Under the pieces are notes generated by a model that had not been told where the DNA came from, did not search any database, and was given only the letters and a program-made list of their open reading frames with translations. This document shows positions 34,180 through 42,892 of a stretch of DNA of 64,000 nucleotides, one piece after another. How positions within the stretch are numbered: the stretch's first letter is position 1; every line of letters starts with the position of its first letter. A program made the translations under genes and the position numbers. Source of the DNA: Planktophila turicensis (GTDB lineage Bacteria; Actinomycetota; Actinomycetes; Nanopelagicales; Nanopelagicaceae); NCBI GenBank assembly GCA_965234405.1, contig OZ248346.1; one strand, given 5' to 3'.

Positions 34180-34209
34180 ATGTCCAGCAAAGTCTTGGGT
34201 CAGCGATGA
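34180..34209 (+). CDS. nine-codon leader ORF coupled to cysS
   Basis: ATG at 34180 to TGA at 34207-34209, encoding MSSKVLGQR. Its stop overlaps the cysS ATG (34206-34208) in the classic ATGA arrangement. With a TAGGGT hexamer six bases upstream it would be the first ORF of a leaderless mRNA and would deliver ribosomes to cysS, which has no ribosome binding site of its own. It holds no Cys codon, so attenuation by cysteine is not indicated. Confidence 0.45.
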   Translation: MSSKVLGQR

Positions 34210-35783
34210 ATTTGCCCACCCAGATTGCCCAAGCGCTCGGCAAGCGAGTCACTATCCGGCTTCGCGATAGCGATGGAACTTTCCGTGATGTGGTTGGCGT
34301 TCTACAGAGTGAGACAACTCTGATTAATCGACGCGGCGAAAGCATCTCTTTTGATCCTGAATCAGCAGTCGCATTTCGAGTAATTCCAGTCTTCAATCGT
34401 CGCGACACTTCTGCAGGTTCGCTATCCATGTACGACACGATGTCGCGGGCCCTGAAGACGATTTCTGGTCGCGACGGCGCAGTACGAATTTACTGCTGTG
34501 GACCAACTGTCTATCGCGATGCCCACGTAGGAAATCTTCGCACTTTTTTGCTATCTGATCTCATCTCTCGAACTCTGCAGATGACTGGTCTTGAAGTAAC
34601 TCTCGTTCAGAACATCACCGATGTCGGTCATATGGCCGATGACTTCTCCGAAGAAGACAAGATGCTGGCTGAATCTGAGAAGACGAAGGTTGACCCTTTT
34701 GAAATCGCTCGGACATTTGAAGCGCGCTTTCATTTAGATTTACAACGCCTCAATATTCAGGGTGCTGATTCTTATCCGCGAGCATCAGAGAAGATGCCTC
34801 AGATGATTGCTGCAATTGAGAAGCTCATCGAACTTAAACATGCATATGTTGGTAGCGATGGTTCGGTCTACTTTGATGCAACATCATTTCCAACGTATGG
34901 TGCTTTAAGTGGCAACAAACTAGAAGCGCTCAAGCCGGGACATCGTTACGAATTTACCGATGAAGGCGGAAAGAGATTTCACGCTGATTGGGCGCTCTGG
35001 AAATTAGCAGGTGCGCGCACACAAATGATTTGGGATTCACCTTGGGGCGCAGGTTTTCCTGGCTGGCATATCGAGTGCAGTGCAATGTCCATCGAGCTTC
35101 TTGACGGTCATGTAGATCTTCATATCGGCGGTATTGATCTGCGCTTTCCACACCACGAAAATGAGCGTGCCCAATCAGATTCACTTACTGGTGATGAAAC
35201 GGTAAATACCTGGGTACATGGCGAGCACTTGCTCTTTGAAGGTCGCAAGATGTCAAAAAGTGCTGGCAATGTCGTATTGCTGCAGGATGTGATTGATCGA
35301 GGACTAGATCCGCTTTCGCTTCGCTTTGCACTCCTCGAGAACCGTTATCGATCTCAAATGGATTTAAGTTGGGCGTCCCTTGAAGCAGCGCATTCAACTC
35401 TTAAGCGTTGGCGGCAATTGCTTGCAGATTCAGGCAGTGGCGTTGAATTAAAGTTTGATCAAGAGATTAGCGATGCGTTCACAACTGACCTGGATACTCC
35501 CCGCGCCATGCAGCGAATTCGTGCCATTGAAAAAGACTCGACAATTGGTGCACTCGATAAACGCGCGCTGTTCTTATTTGCCGATCAAGTACTTGGCTTA
35601 GAGCTCGACCGTGGTGTCGAAAGTAAAGAACCGAGTGATGAGATCAAAGCCTTGCTTGCTGCTCGAATCACGGCACGTGCAGAAAAGAATTGGTCTTTAA
35701 GTGATTCGCTCCGAGATCAGCTTTCTGAAGCAGGACTTGAGATTAAAGATGGAGCAAACGGTCAAGAGTGGAGCTGGCGTTAA
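34206..35783 (+). CDS. cysS: cysteinyl-tRNA synthetase with N-terminal SH3-like domain
   Basis: 525 residues. Residues 13-62 (GKRVTIRLRDSDGTFRDVVG... then RRGESISFDPESAVAFRVIP) resemble the SH3-like domain that elsewhere starts the GNAT protein encoded beside fdxA (Rv0428c type). From about residue 75 it is a class I CysRS: YCCGPTVYRDAHVGNLRTFL (zinc Cys and HIGH-like motif), HIECSAMS, GIDLRFPHHENERAQS (zinc His/Glu) and KMSKSAGN. It charges tRNA-Cys. The anticodon-binding C-terminus is short. The frame is continuous through both parts; an internal ATG at 34428 could give CysRS alone. No ribosome binding site precedes 34206, only the leader ORF. Confidence 0.88.
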   Translation: MNLPTQIAQALGKRVTIRLRDSDGTFRDVVGVLQSETTLINRRGESISFDPESAVAFRVIPVFNRRDTSAGSLSMYDTMSRALKTISGRDGAVRIYCCGPTVYRDAHVGNLRTFLLSDLISRTLQMTGLEVTLVQNITDVGHMADDFSEEDKMLAESEKTKVDPFEIARTFEARFHLDLQRLNIQGADSYPRASEKMPQMIAAIEKLIELKHAYVGSDGSVYFDATSFPTYGALSGNKLEALKPGHRYEFTDEGGKRFHADWALWKLAGARTQMIWDSPWGAGFPGWHIECSAMSIELLDGHVDLHIGGIDLRFPHHENERAQSDSLTGDETVNTWVHGEHLLFEGRKMSKSAGNVVLLQDVIDRGLDPLSLRFALLENRYRSQMDLSWASLEAAHSTLKRWRQLLADSGSGVELKFDQEISDAFTTDLDTPRAMQRIRAIEKDSTIGALDKRALFLFADQVLGLELDRGVESKEPSDEIKALLAARITARAEKNWSLSDSLRDQLSEAGLEIKDGANGQEWSWR

Positions 35784-36095
35784 CTAAGGACGCCTGGCTA
35801 CGGCAAAGATTCCTGCAATAAATCCAAGAGCTAAAAGCGCACTTCCTGGGTTATCTCCCTGAATAAGTAGCTCGTTTCCTACTCCAAAAGATCCAGCTTT
35901 AGCGATGACTGCAAGCCAAGAGATGAGCGCAAAGAATTTATAACGTCTCTTGCCTGTGAAACGACCTACCCACCAAATTGCTAGGTAACTGGCAACGATG
36001 GCAGCAATCGCACCGATTGGTGGAAGTGTTTGATGAATAAGCGTTGCGGAAAGCGCGGTTGCTACGCCAATGAAAATCGCATAAACGAAATTCAT
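35784..36095 (-). CDS. small membrane protein beside mshB (Rv1171-like position)
   Basis: 103 residues with three or four hydrophobic helices (about 3-20, 24-45, 53-72 and 82-99). No catalytic motif. Mycobacteria also have a small membrane protein next to mshB, which suggests a conserved partner, but sequence similarity cannot be verified here. Overlaps mshB by four bases (ATGA) and its stop abuts that of cysS. Confidence 0.65.
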   Translation of the reverse strand: MNFVYAIFIGVATALSATLIHQTLPPIGAIAAIVASYLAIWWVGRFTGKRRYKFFALISWLAVIAKAGSFGVGNELLIQGDNPGSALLALGFIAGIFAVARRP

Positions 36096-36964
36096 CGAGA
36101 GATATCTACGCCCGCAAAGAGATCTTGCTCGTAGCCCTTGCTATCAAAAGGTGCGGTCTTCTCGCCCTTAACCAAGGTGTAATACTCATATCCCCACACC
36201 TGTAAACCCAAATTGTTTGAGAGCGCGAAAAATGGTCCGTCAACTTCAATTTGTGTTGCATGTGCGCGCATTGCATCCATCTTCTGCTCGACATATGCGT
36301 TTCCATCAACCATGGCATGAACGAATGAATCATCTTTAGCAAATGGAAGGTCTTCTGCCTTTTCAGCACCAAAGAAATCAGAACCGACTTCCTTCATCGC
36401 ATCAATGCCCTCTTGAATAACAGACCTTGGCATGACGTTCCAATAAATCTTTTCAATCTTCCAACGTGATTTCTCCGACGCTCGCATGGCAACGCGATGG
36501 GCTTGAATGTGATCAGGGTGGCCATATCCGCCAATTTCGTCATACGTGATCATCACATGAGGCTTAACCTCGTCAATGATTGCAACTAAATCATCCGAGG
36601 CTCTCTCAAGATCTGCCTGCCAGAAAACATCGGGGCGATTATTTGGTTCTGTACCCATCATTCCGCTGTCTCGATACTTTTTTGTATCGCCGCCAAGGAA
36701 ACGGTGATCCGAAATTCCGAGCGCTTTCATAGCATCTGCTAATTCTTGTACGCGATGCGGGCCCAGCGAATCAGTTGCGCTAGCTGCCAGATGAGAAAGT
36801 TCAGGAACTAGAACTTCACCTTCTTCACCACGTGTACATGTAACCAGCGTGACTTCAGCGCCAAGAGCTGCATACAACGCCATAGTGCTTCCATTGTTAA
36901 TAGTTTCGTCGTCGGGATGAGCATGCACGAGCAGCATGCGGTAACCCTTGTAACTATTGAGCAT
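36092..36964 (-). CDS. mshB: mycothiol biosynthesis deacetylase MshB
   Basis: 290 residues of the PIG-L/LmbE zinc deacetylase family. VHAHPDDETINNG carries the zinc ligands His16 and Asp19 with Asp18 nearby, and GYGHPDHIQAHR the third ligand. The MshB-type middle part (FLGGDTKKYRDSGMMGTEPNNRPDVFWQ) distinguishes it from Mca less clearly, but the neighbouring membrane gene favours MshB. It removes acetyl from GlcNAc-inositol in mycothiol synthesis. ATG 36964 overlaps the moeZ stop (TAATG). Confidence 0.9.
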   Translation of the reverse strand: MLNSYKGYRMLLVHAHPDDETINNGSTMALYAALGAEVTLVTCTRGEEGEVLVPELSHLAASATDSLGPHRVQELADAMKALGISDHRFLGGDTKKYRDSGMMGTEPNNRPDVFWQADLERASDDLVAIIDEVKPHVMITYDEIGGYGHPDHIQAHRVAMRASEKSRWKIEKIYWNVMPRSVIQEGIDAMKEVGSDFFGAEKAEDLPFAKDDSFVHAMVDGNAYVEQKMDAMRAHATQIEVDGPFFALSNNLGLQVWGYEYYTLVKGEKTAPFDSKGYEQDLFAGVDISR

Positions 36965-38145
36965 TAGTAGACCGGAAGAGTTGTATCGATCTGCTTTGCC
37001 CATGCGATGACGCCGCCAGATACATGTGAAGCATCAGCAAAACCAGCGCTCTTAAGAATGGCAAGGCATTCAGCTGAGCGAACACCACTCTTGCAGTGAA
37101 GAACGATTGGCTTATCTTGCGGCAAAGATGCGAGCACGCTTCCGTCGATAAATCCTTGCTTAGGAATTAAGTGAGCGGTTGGAATATTGACGATTTCGTA
37201 CTCACTAGGTTCGCGCACATCGATGAGATAGAAATCTTCTTTGCTATCAATCTTTGTCTTGAGCTCTTGAACGGTAATCGTAGATCCGGTGCTTGCTTCC
37301 TGAGCAGCATCTGAAAGTGTTCCGCAGAATGCTTCATAGTCAGGAAGAAGTGCGGTTTGAGTCGCATCTTCGCTGCACAGTGGGCAGTTAGGATCTTTAC
37401 GAACTTTGATCTTTCGGAATGTCATTTCAAGTGCGTCATAGACCATCAGTGAACCGATAAGTGGTTCGCCAACTCCGGTGAGAACCTTGATCGCTTCTGT
37501 TGTTTGGATTGATCCAATAGTTGCGCAGAGAACTCCAAGCACGCCACCTTCGGCGCAGCTTGGCACCATTCCTGGAGGTGGTGGTTCTGGATATAGGCAG
37601 CGGTAGCAAGGACCGTACTCAGCCCAGAAAACGCTCGCCTGTCCATCGAAGCGATAAATCGAACCCCAGACATAAGGCTTCTTCAACAGCACGCATGCAT
37701 CGTTGACGAGGTAGCGAGTTGCAAAATTATCTGTTCCGTCGACGATGATGTCGTATTGAGAAAAAATCTCCATGACATTTGAATTATCGAGACGTGTTTC
37801 ATGCAAAATAACATTTACAAAAGGGTTGATCTCAGCAATTTTCTCTTTCGCGCTAAGTGCCTTGCTCTTTCCAATATCTGATTGGCCGTGAATAATCTGG
37901 CGCTGGAGATTAGATTCATCGACGGTATCGAATTCAACGATTCCGAGAGTTCCAACTCCGGCTGCTGCAAGATACATAAGTGCTGGAGAGCCCAATCCAC
38001 CTGCTCCGACGCAGAGAACCTTTGCATTCATTAAGCGCTGTTGGCCAGCCATTGCAACATCAGGAATGATCAAGTGGCGGCTATAGCGGCGCACTTCATC
38101 AACTGAGAGCGCTGGGCCTGGCGTGACTAGTGGAGGCGTCTTCAT
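36964..38145 (-). CDS. moeZ: MoeZ-type adenylyltransferase/sulfurtransferase
   Basis: 393 residues. E1-like domain (1-265): ATP site VGAGGLGSPALMYLAAAGVG, adenylation Arg in NLQRQIIHGQSDIGK, zinc cysteines in CYRCLYP and CPLC. A C-terminal rhodanese domain (about 290-390) has the catalytic Cys in IVLHCKSGVRS. It activates and sulfurates sulfur-carrier proteins for molybdopterin, thiamine or cysteine (CysO) pathways. Divergent from tetR, as in Mycobacterium (Rv3206c/Rv3208). Confidence 0.92.
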   Translation of the reverse strand: MKTPPLVTPGPALSVDEVRRYSRHLIIPDVAMAGQQRLMNAKVLCVGAGGLGSPALMYLAAAGVGTLGIVEFDTVDESNLQRQIIHGQSDIGKSKALSAKEKIAEINPFVNVILHETRLDNSNVMEIFSQYDIIVDGTDNFATRYLVNDACVLLKKPYVWGSIYRFDGQASVFWAEYGPCYRCLYPEPPPPGMVPSCAEGGVLGVLCATIGSIQTTEAIKVLTGVGEPLIGSLMVYDALEMTFRKIKVRKDPNCPLCSEDATQTALLPDYEAFCGTLSDAAQEASTGSTITVQELKTKIDSKEDFYLIDVREPSEYEIVNIPTAHLIPKQGFIDGSVLASLPQDKPIVLHCKSGVRSAECLAILKSAGFADASHVSGGVIAWAKQIDTTLPVY

Positions 38146-38187
38146 GCTGGCAATTCTGCCTTACTGTGCCTTTCGTGGCGAATTCAG

Positions 38188-38193
38188 TACGAT
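38188..38193 (+). promoter_or_regulatory. -10 element of tetR gene, leaderless
   Basis: TACGAT, seven bases before ATG 38201. Confidence 0.5.
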
Positions 38194-38200
38194 GCGCGTA

Positions 38201-38836
38201 ATGAGTACTGAAACAGCTTCTGCAAACAATTCGCGTTCAGATAAATCGCGCCTTCCTCGCGATGAACGTCGCGCAATTCTGCTCTCTGCCGCTCTCGAAG
38301 TTTTCACTGCTGCCGGCTATCACTCGGCCGCAATGGATGAAATCGCAGATCGAGCAAATGTCAGCAAGCCCGTTCTGTATCAGCACTTCCCTTCCAAGCT
38401 AGATCTCTATCTCGCTGTTCTCGATCTTCATATCGATTCACTTGTCTATGAAATTCAAAAGGCAATCTCTTCAACTCCTGATAACGAGCAGCGAGTACAT
38501 GTCACCATCGAGGCATACTTCAACTTTATTGAGAATGAGGGCGAAGCTTTCCGCCTACTTTTTGAAAGCGATATGAGCGTCGAGCCACAAGTTCGCGAAC
38601 GTCTTAATCGAATGACTTACGACTGCGCAGCAGCTGTTTCTGGAGTTATCTCAAATGACACTGGACTTCCTAAGGAAGCGGCAATGATGCTCGGAGTCGG
38701 ATTGATTGGTTATGTACAAGTAACTGCTCGCCACTGGCTCGAGCGTGATAGCAAACTCACTCGTCAGCAGGCTATGGAGCTCGTTGAGAACCTCATGTGG
38801 CGTGGAATTTCTGGATTTCCCCGCACTGACTCTTAG
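38201..38836 (+). CDS. TetR-family regulator (Rv3208-like)
   Basis: 211 residues. N-terminal helix-turn-helix: RRAILLSAALEVFTAAGYHSAAMDEIADRANVSKPVLYQHFPSKLDLY, the TetR signature. The C-terminal ligand domain is unremarkable. In Mycobacterium the same order (TetR, DUF3107, ... RhlE) occurs. ATG 38201 is chosen over 38123 since the earlier codons lie antisense to moeZ and a -10 element sits just before 38201. Target genes unknown; it may repress itself and DUF3107. Confidence 0.92.
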   Translation: MSTETASANNSRSDKSRLPRDERRAILLSAALEVFTAAGYHSAAMDEIADRANVSKPVLYQHFPSKLDLYLAVLDLHIDSLVYEIQKAISSTPDNEQRVHVTIEAYFNFIENEGEAFRLLFESDMSVEPQVRERLNRMTYDCAAAVSGVISNDTGLPKEAAMMLGVGLIGYVQVTARHWLERDSKLTRQQAMELVENLMWRGISGFPRTDS

Positions 38837-38840
38837 CGAA

Positions 38841-38846
38841 TAAGAT
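38841..38846 (+). promoter_or_regulatory. -10 element of DUF3107 gene, leaderless
   Basis: TAAGAT, six bases before ATG 38853, four bases after the tetR stop. Confidence 0.45.
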
Positions 38847-38852
38847 AGGCGC

Positions 38853-39104
38853 ATGAGTTCAAAGAAATCAGAAAAAGCATCAAAGGTTCGTATCTCCATC
38901 ACCAACGTTGGAAGTGAACTCTCTTTTGATTGCCCATCAACTCCTGCTGAGATCAAGAGCGCTGTAACGGCAGCTCTCACAGCACAAACTCCACTTTCTC
39001 TTCAAGATATTCAGGGACACGAGATCATCGTCCCTGCGGACAAGATTGGTTACGTCGAAATCGGCGAGCCAGCTGAGCGCCGCGTCGGTTTCGGCGTTGT
39101 GTAA
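38853..39104 (+). CDS. DUF3107 protein (TB9.4-like)
   Basis: 83 residues, soluble. SKVRISITNVGSELSFDCPSTPAEIKSAV near the N-terminus and IIVPADKIGYVEIGEPAERRVGFG at the end are typical of DUF3107, one of the marker proteins of Actinobacteria. Function unknown. The TAA stop is directly followed by the GTG of rhlE (TAAGTG). Confidence 0.9.
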   Translation: MSSKKSEKASKVRISITNVGSELSFDCPSTPAEIKSAVTAALTAQTPLSLQDIQGHEIIVPADKIGYVEIGEPAERRVGFGVV

Positions 39105-40466
39105 GTGAGCCTGACTTTCGCAGACCTTCCTCTTCGTAAGGAAACAATCGCAGCTCTCGCAGAGCACGGATTTACTTCACCATTTCCAATTCAAGAGATG
39201 GTTATGCCTATCGCACTCGCTGATGGCGATGTCATTGGTCAAGCTAAAACTGGAACCGGAAAGACCCTTGCCTTCGGTATTCCTGTCATTGAACGCGTTA
39301 TCGCTCCCAATGATTCTGATTGGGCCGGACTTCCTAATCAAGGCAAGCCACAGGTATTAATCGTTGTTCCAACTCGCGAACTCTGCGTGCAGGTAACAAA
39401 AGATATTGAAGAACTCTCATTTAATCGCGGTATCCGCACTCTCGCTGTTTATGGTGGGCGCGCATTTGAACCTCAGATCGAAGCGCTTAATAACGGCGTT
39501 GAAATCGTTGTTGGAACTCCAGGTCGCCTACTTGATCTCTATCGCCAAGGACAGCTCACACTGAAATTTGTATCTCGCGTAGTACTTGATGAAGCAGATG
39601 AAATGCTCGATCTCGGCTTCTTGCCAGATGTAGAGAAGATCTTTACAAGCACGCCTGCACGTCAGCAGACAATGCTTTTCTCAGCAACCATGCCTGGCGA
39701 CATCATTGCTCTCGCACGTCGCTTTATGAATCAGCCAGTGCATATTCGCACTCAAGATAATGAAGATGAAGGCGCTGTTGTTTCGCGTATCGAACAGCAT
39801 GTAGTCCGTGCTCATGCGATGGATAAGATTGAAATGCTTGCTCGCATCTTGCAGGCAAATGGTCGTGGACCAACAATTGTTTTCTGCCGCACCAAGCGCA
39901 CAGCGCAAAAGACTTCAGATGACCTCATTGAGCGCGGTTTCCGTGCAGCGACTATTCACGGTGATCTCGGTCAATCTGCTCGCGAAAAAGCGCTCAATGA
40001 CTTTAAGGCAGGAAAATCAGATGTTCTGATTGCAACAGATGTTGCAGCTCGCGGTATCGATATCGATGGAATTACCCACGTTATTAATTACCAGTGCCCT
40101 GAAGATGAGAAGACTTACGTGCACCGCATTGGTCGTACAGCTCGCGCTGGCGCACACGGAATTGCAGTCACATTTGTTGACTGGGATGAACTCGCACGTT
40201 GGAAGATGATTGATACAGCGCTCGTTCTCGGACTCCCAGAACCGGTTGAAACGTATTCATCATCTGAGCACCTCTACGAAATGCTCAACATTCCAGCGGG
40301 CTCTAATGGTCGTATGGTCAAAGCGCGCGCTCCTCAGGCAGAGAAGCCACAGTCTGACCGTTCTGCATCTGATCGCCCGAAGCGCGAGAAGAGTCCAGAA
40401 GTCAAGAAGCCTGCAGCAGAACGTGTGAAGCGCGAACGCACTCGCACAAAACGTATCTCCGAGTAA
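39105..40466 (+). CDS. rhlE: DEAD-box RNA helicase RhlE type
   Basis: 453 residues from GTG 39105. Motifs in order: Q motif (FPIQEMVMP), Walker A AKTGTGKT, PTRELC, GTPGR, DEAD (VLDEADEML), SAT (FSATMP), VFCRTKRTA, ATDVAARGIDI, HRIGRTARAG. A lysine/arginine-rich C-terminal tail (about 400-453) probably binds RNA. It likely assists ribosome assembly or mRNA decay. Third gene of the tetR-DUF3107-rhlE unit. Confidence 0.95.
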   Translation: MSLTFADLPLRKETIAALAEHGFTSPFPIQEMVMPIALADGDVIGQAKTGTGKTLAFGIPVIERVIAPNDSDWAGLPNQGKPQVLIVVPTRELCVQVTKDIEELSFNRGIRTLAVYGGRAFEPQIEALNNGVEIVVGTPGRLLDLYRQGQLTLKFVSRVVLDEADEMLDLGFLPDVEKIFTSTPARQQTMLFSATMPGDIIALARRFMNQPVHIRTQDNEDEGAVVSRIEQHVVRAHAMDKIEMLARILQANGRGPTIVFCRTKRTAQKTSDDLIERGFRAATIHGDLGQSAREKALNDFKAGKSDVLIATDVAARGIDIDGITHVINYQCPEDEKTYVHRIGRTARAGAHGIAVTFVDWDELARWKMIDTALVLGLPEPVETYSSSEHLYEMLNIPAGSNGRMVKARAPQAEKPQSDRSASDRPKREKSPEVKKPAAERVKRERTRTKRISE

Positions 40467-40489
40467 TTAACTCTAGAGATTAAGTTTCG

Positions 40490-41101
40490 TTAAGCAGCCG
40501 CAAAAGCTTTAATTGCATTTGCGAGCATCTGTACCGCAATTGCTGCCAGCAAGAGTCCGGCGATACTTGCAAGAAGTGTGACGCCTGAGTCCTTAATCAA
40601 ACTAACAATCTTTGTTGATGCCATCAATACGGTGCCGATAATCAAGTGAACGGCCAAGATGGCGATTACGAGTCCGATAATCTGAGTTGTTGTATCTGCC
40701 TTCTGCACGTAAATCATTGTGGCAACAATTGCGCCGGGACCTGCAAGGAGCGGTGTGCCCAGCGGAACCATCCCAATGTTATCGCTCGAATTTTCTGTGC
40801 CGGTGTTCTTATTTCCGGTAAGCAGTTGAAGGGCAACATAGAGAAGCAAAAGCCCGCCAGCTGCTTGAAGTGCTTCGATTGAGACATTCATATACTCCAA
40901 GATCAACTGCCCAAAGAGTGCGAATGTGGCGATAACGAAGAGTGAAACACCTGCTGCCTGCCATGCAAGGCGTACTCGCTCGCGCGGAGTTTTATCTCCG
41001 ACTAGCCCTAAGAAGATTGGTGTTGCACCCGGTGGATCCATAATGACAAAAAGGGTGACAAAAGCTTGAGTAGCAAAGGTAACTGCTCCTAGTGAATTCA
41101 T
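40490..41101 (-). CDS. MarC-family membrane protein
   Basis: 203 residues with six hydrophobic helices. MDPPGATPIFLGL near residue 21 and GTPLLAGPGAIVATMI near 115 are the paired conserved turns of the MarC (UPF0056) family. Despite the name, no multidrug role is established. It overlaps the PHP gene by four bases (ATGA), so it is third in an EamA-PHP-MarC operon. Confidence 0.9.
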   Translation of the reverse strand: MNSLGAVTFATQAFVTLFVIMDPPGATPIFLGLVGDKTPRERVRLAWQAAGVSLFVIATFALFGQLILEYMNVSIEALQAAGGLLLLYVALQLLTGNKNTGTENSSDNIGMVPLGTPLLAGPGAIVATMIYVQKADTTTQIIGLVIAILAVHLIIGTVLMASTKIVSLIKDSGVTLLASIAGLLLAAIAVQMLANAIKAFAAA

Positions 41102-41943
41102 TTCTTAACAACCCTTCGTGCATTAGCAAGTGACTCTAACTGTTCCCATTGTGCCTGATATGTGGTGTTTTCCGCTAAACCATTTAATTTTCCTGTGCCG
41201 TGGTAATCACTCGAGCCGGTTGTCACTAAGGAAAGTTCGCGTGCAATGGCAATAAGGGTTTCTTGCTCTTGCGCGTTCTGATCTCTGTGGTGAACTTCAA
41301 TTCCATTAAGTCCTGCAGCAACTAAATCTGCAAATGTGGATGCAGTAATAGTTTGGCCGCGGCGAGATGCAAATGGATGAGCGATGACCGCTACTCCCCC
41401 AGCTTTACGGATGGTTCGGATTGCATCCTCTGGCGTTGGAGCAGCATGCGTTACATAGTATTTAGAGTCATTATTAAGTAAATCTAGGAACGCTTCGTCG
41501 CGGCTAGCGACAACTCCGTTAGCAACTAAAGCATCCGCTAAATGAGGACGACCAACTGTGGCGCCCTCAGGTGTTGCGCGATAGACATCATCGAGTGAAA
41601 TATTGATTCCATCTGCGCTCAAGAGTTCGACCATTTTGCGCATACGAGGCAGACGGGTATCTCGTGAATCCGCAAGCATCTGTTGAATTTCGAGATCTTC
41701 GCCATCAAAGAGCAGTCCAAGCATATGAACGCTGATTCCATCTGTTGTAAGACAGGAAACTTCTGCGCCTAAGACAAGTTCAATCTGAGGTTGAATCGCA
41801 GTAACTGCTTCCGCCCACCCTGCAGTCGAATCGTGATCTGTAATAGCTAACGTTGTAACACCTGCTGCTAGCGCTTTCTTCACTAGAGAAAAAGGTGAAT
41901 CTGTTCCATCGCTACAGGTGGTGTGGGTATGAAGATCAATCAT
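41098..41943 (-). CDS. PHP-domain phosphoesterase (TrpH/YciV-like)
   Basis: 281 residues. Metal ligands of the PHP fold: IDLHTHTTCSDG, ITDHDSTAG, GAEVSC, VIAHPF, TTGSSDYHG. Members of this group are 3',5'-nucleoside bisphosphate or 5'-3' RNA/DNA phosphatases. ATGA overlaps on both sides (EamA gene upstream, MarC gene downstream) show a tight operon. Confidence 0.9.
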   Translation of the reverse strand: MIDLHTHTTCSDGTDSPFSLVKKALAAGVTTLAITDHDSTAGWAEAVTAIQPQIELVLGAEVSCLTTDGISVHMLGLLFDGEDLEIQQMLADSRDTRLPRMRKMVELLSADGINISLDDVYRATPEGATVGRPHLADALVANGVVASRDEAFLDLLNNDSKYYVTHAAPTPEDAIRTIRKAGGVAVIAHPFASRRGQTITASTFADLVAAGLNGIEVHHRDQNAQEQETLIAIARELSLVTTGSSDYHGTGKLNGLAENTTYQAQWEQLESLANARRVVKK

Positions 41944-42851
41944 TCGTCCACCATCACGCTTTCAGGGCGTGTGCGTAGGACTACCAAAATACATCCTCCA
42001 AGAATGAGAATAACTCCCGGAATAATCATGAGCGTTGGTTGCTTCCCAATATCAAAAACCATCGCAAGAATTGCAGCAACAGGAACTTCAAAGAAGACAA
42101 TCATTGATACAACTGCAGGTGAGACGCGCTTCAAGGTGATGTTAAACATCGTATGTCCAAGAATTTGTGCGCCCAAGATGAGTCCAATAAGAACCCACCA
42201 CTCTTTCGCAACGAAGCCGAATATTGGATAACCAGAGAGCAGCGCCATAGGAAGTGCGGTGATGGCACAAACAAAATAGCAAATCGTTGTATAAGAAGTT
42301 GTCGCTAGCGTTTGCTGTGCGCGTGAGCCAATCAACATGTACGCAGCGGCAAGAGCACCGGAAATGAGAGCTGCTAGATCTCCCATAAATGAACGCCGAT
42401 CGAGTTGTAGATCAATACCTGTAACGAGAAGTACGCCGCTAAAACTGATCAACATTCCAAACCAAGCTTTTGTCGGAATATGTCCACCCGTGAGCTTTAC
42501 AAAAAATGCAGCAAAGATTGGTTGAGTAGCGACTATGGCAGTTCCGGCAGTAACGCTAGTCATGCGCATTGAAAGGAAGAATCCAACAAAGTGCACAGCA
42601 AGGACGACACCAGCCAAAACCGCCCACTTCGCACCTGTGCGATCGAGTTTATGACGAAGCGCAAAGGGCAGAGTCATCAGCGATCCACCGAGATTGCGCC
42701 AGAAAATAAGGGTCGGGACAGGCATCGTGCTTAACGCAATGAGTGGCCCTGAAGATCCGATGCCAAATATTCCGATAATGAGGCGGATGAGGTCAGGCCG
42801 TGCGGGCAGTTCAGTGTGATTATGAACCGTTGCTCTCTGGACCTCAGACAT
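41940..42851 (-). CDS. EamA/DMT-family transporter
   Basis: 303 residues, ten predicted membrane helices formed by two EamA repeats (first centred on FWRNLGGSLMTLPFALRHKL, second from GDLAALISGALAAAYMLIG). Drug/metabolite exporter superfamily; substrate unknown. ATG 42851 has TAGGTT six bases upstream. Confidence 0.9.
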   Translation of the reverse strand: MSEVQRATVHNHTELPARPDLIRLIIGIFGIGSSGPLIALSTMPVPTLIFWRNLGGSLMTLPFALRHKLDRTGAKWAVLAGVVLAVHFVGFFLSMRMTSVTAGTAIVATQPIFAAFFVKLTGGHIPTKAWFGMLISFSGVLLVTGIDLQLDRRSFMGDLAALISGALAAAYMLIGSRAQQTLATTSYTTICYFVCAITALPMALLSGYPIFGFVAKEWWVLIGLILGAQILGHTMFNITLKRVSPAVVSMIVFFEVPVAAILAMVFDIGKQPTLMIIPGVILILGGCILVVLRTRPESVMVDE

Positions 42852-42857
42852 AAGGCA

Positions 42858-42863
42858 AACCTA
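42858..42863 (-). promoter_or_regulatory. -10 element of EamA-PHP-MarC operon, leaderless
   Basis: TAGGTT on the minus strand, six bases before ATG 42851. Confidence 0.5.
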
Positions 42864-42880
42864 GTCGATACCCCAGCCGT

Positions 42881-42886
42881 TACTCT
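42881..42886 (+). promoter_or_regulatory. -10 element of MgtE-N/CBS gene, leaderless
   Basis: TACTCT, six bases before ATG 42893. Confidence 0.5.
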
Positions 42887-42892
42887 TATCCC

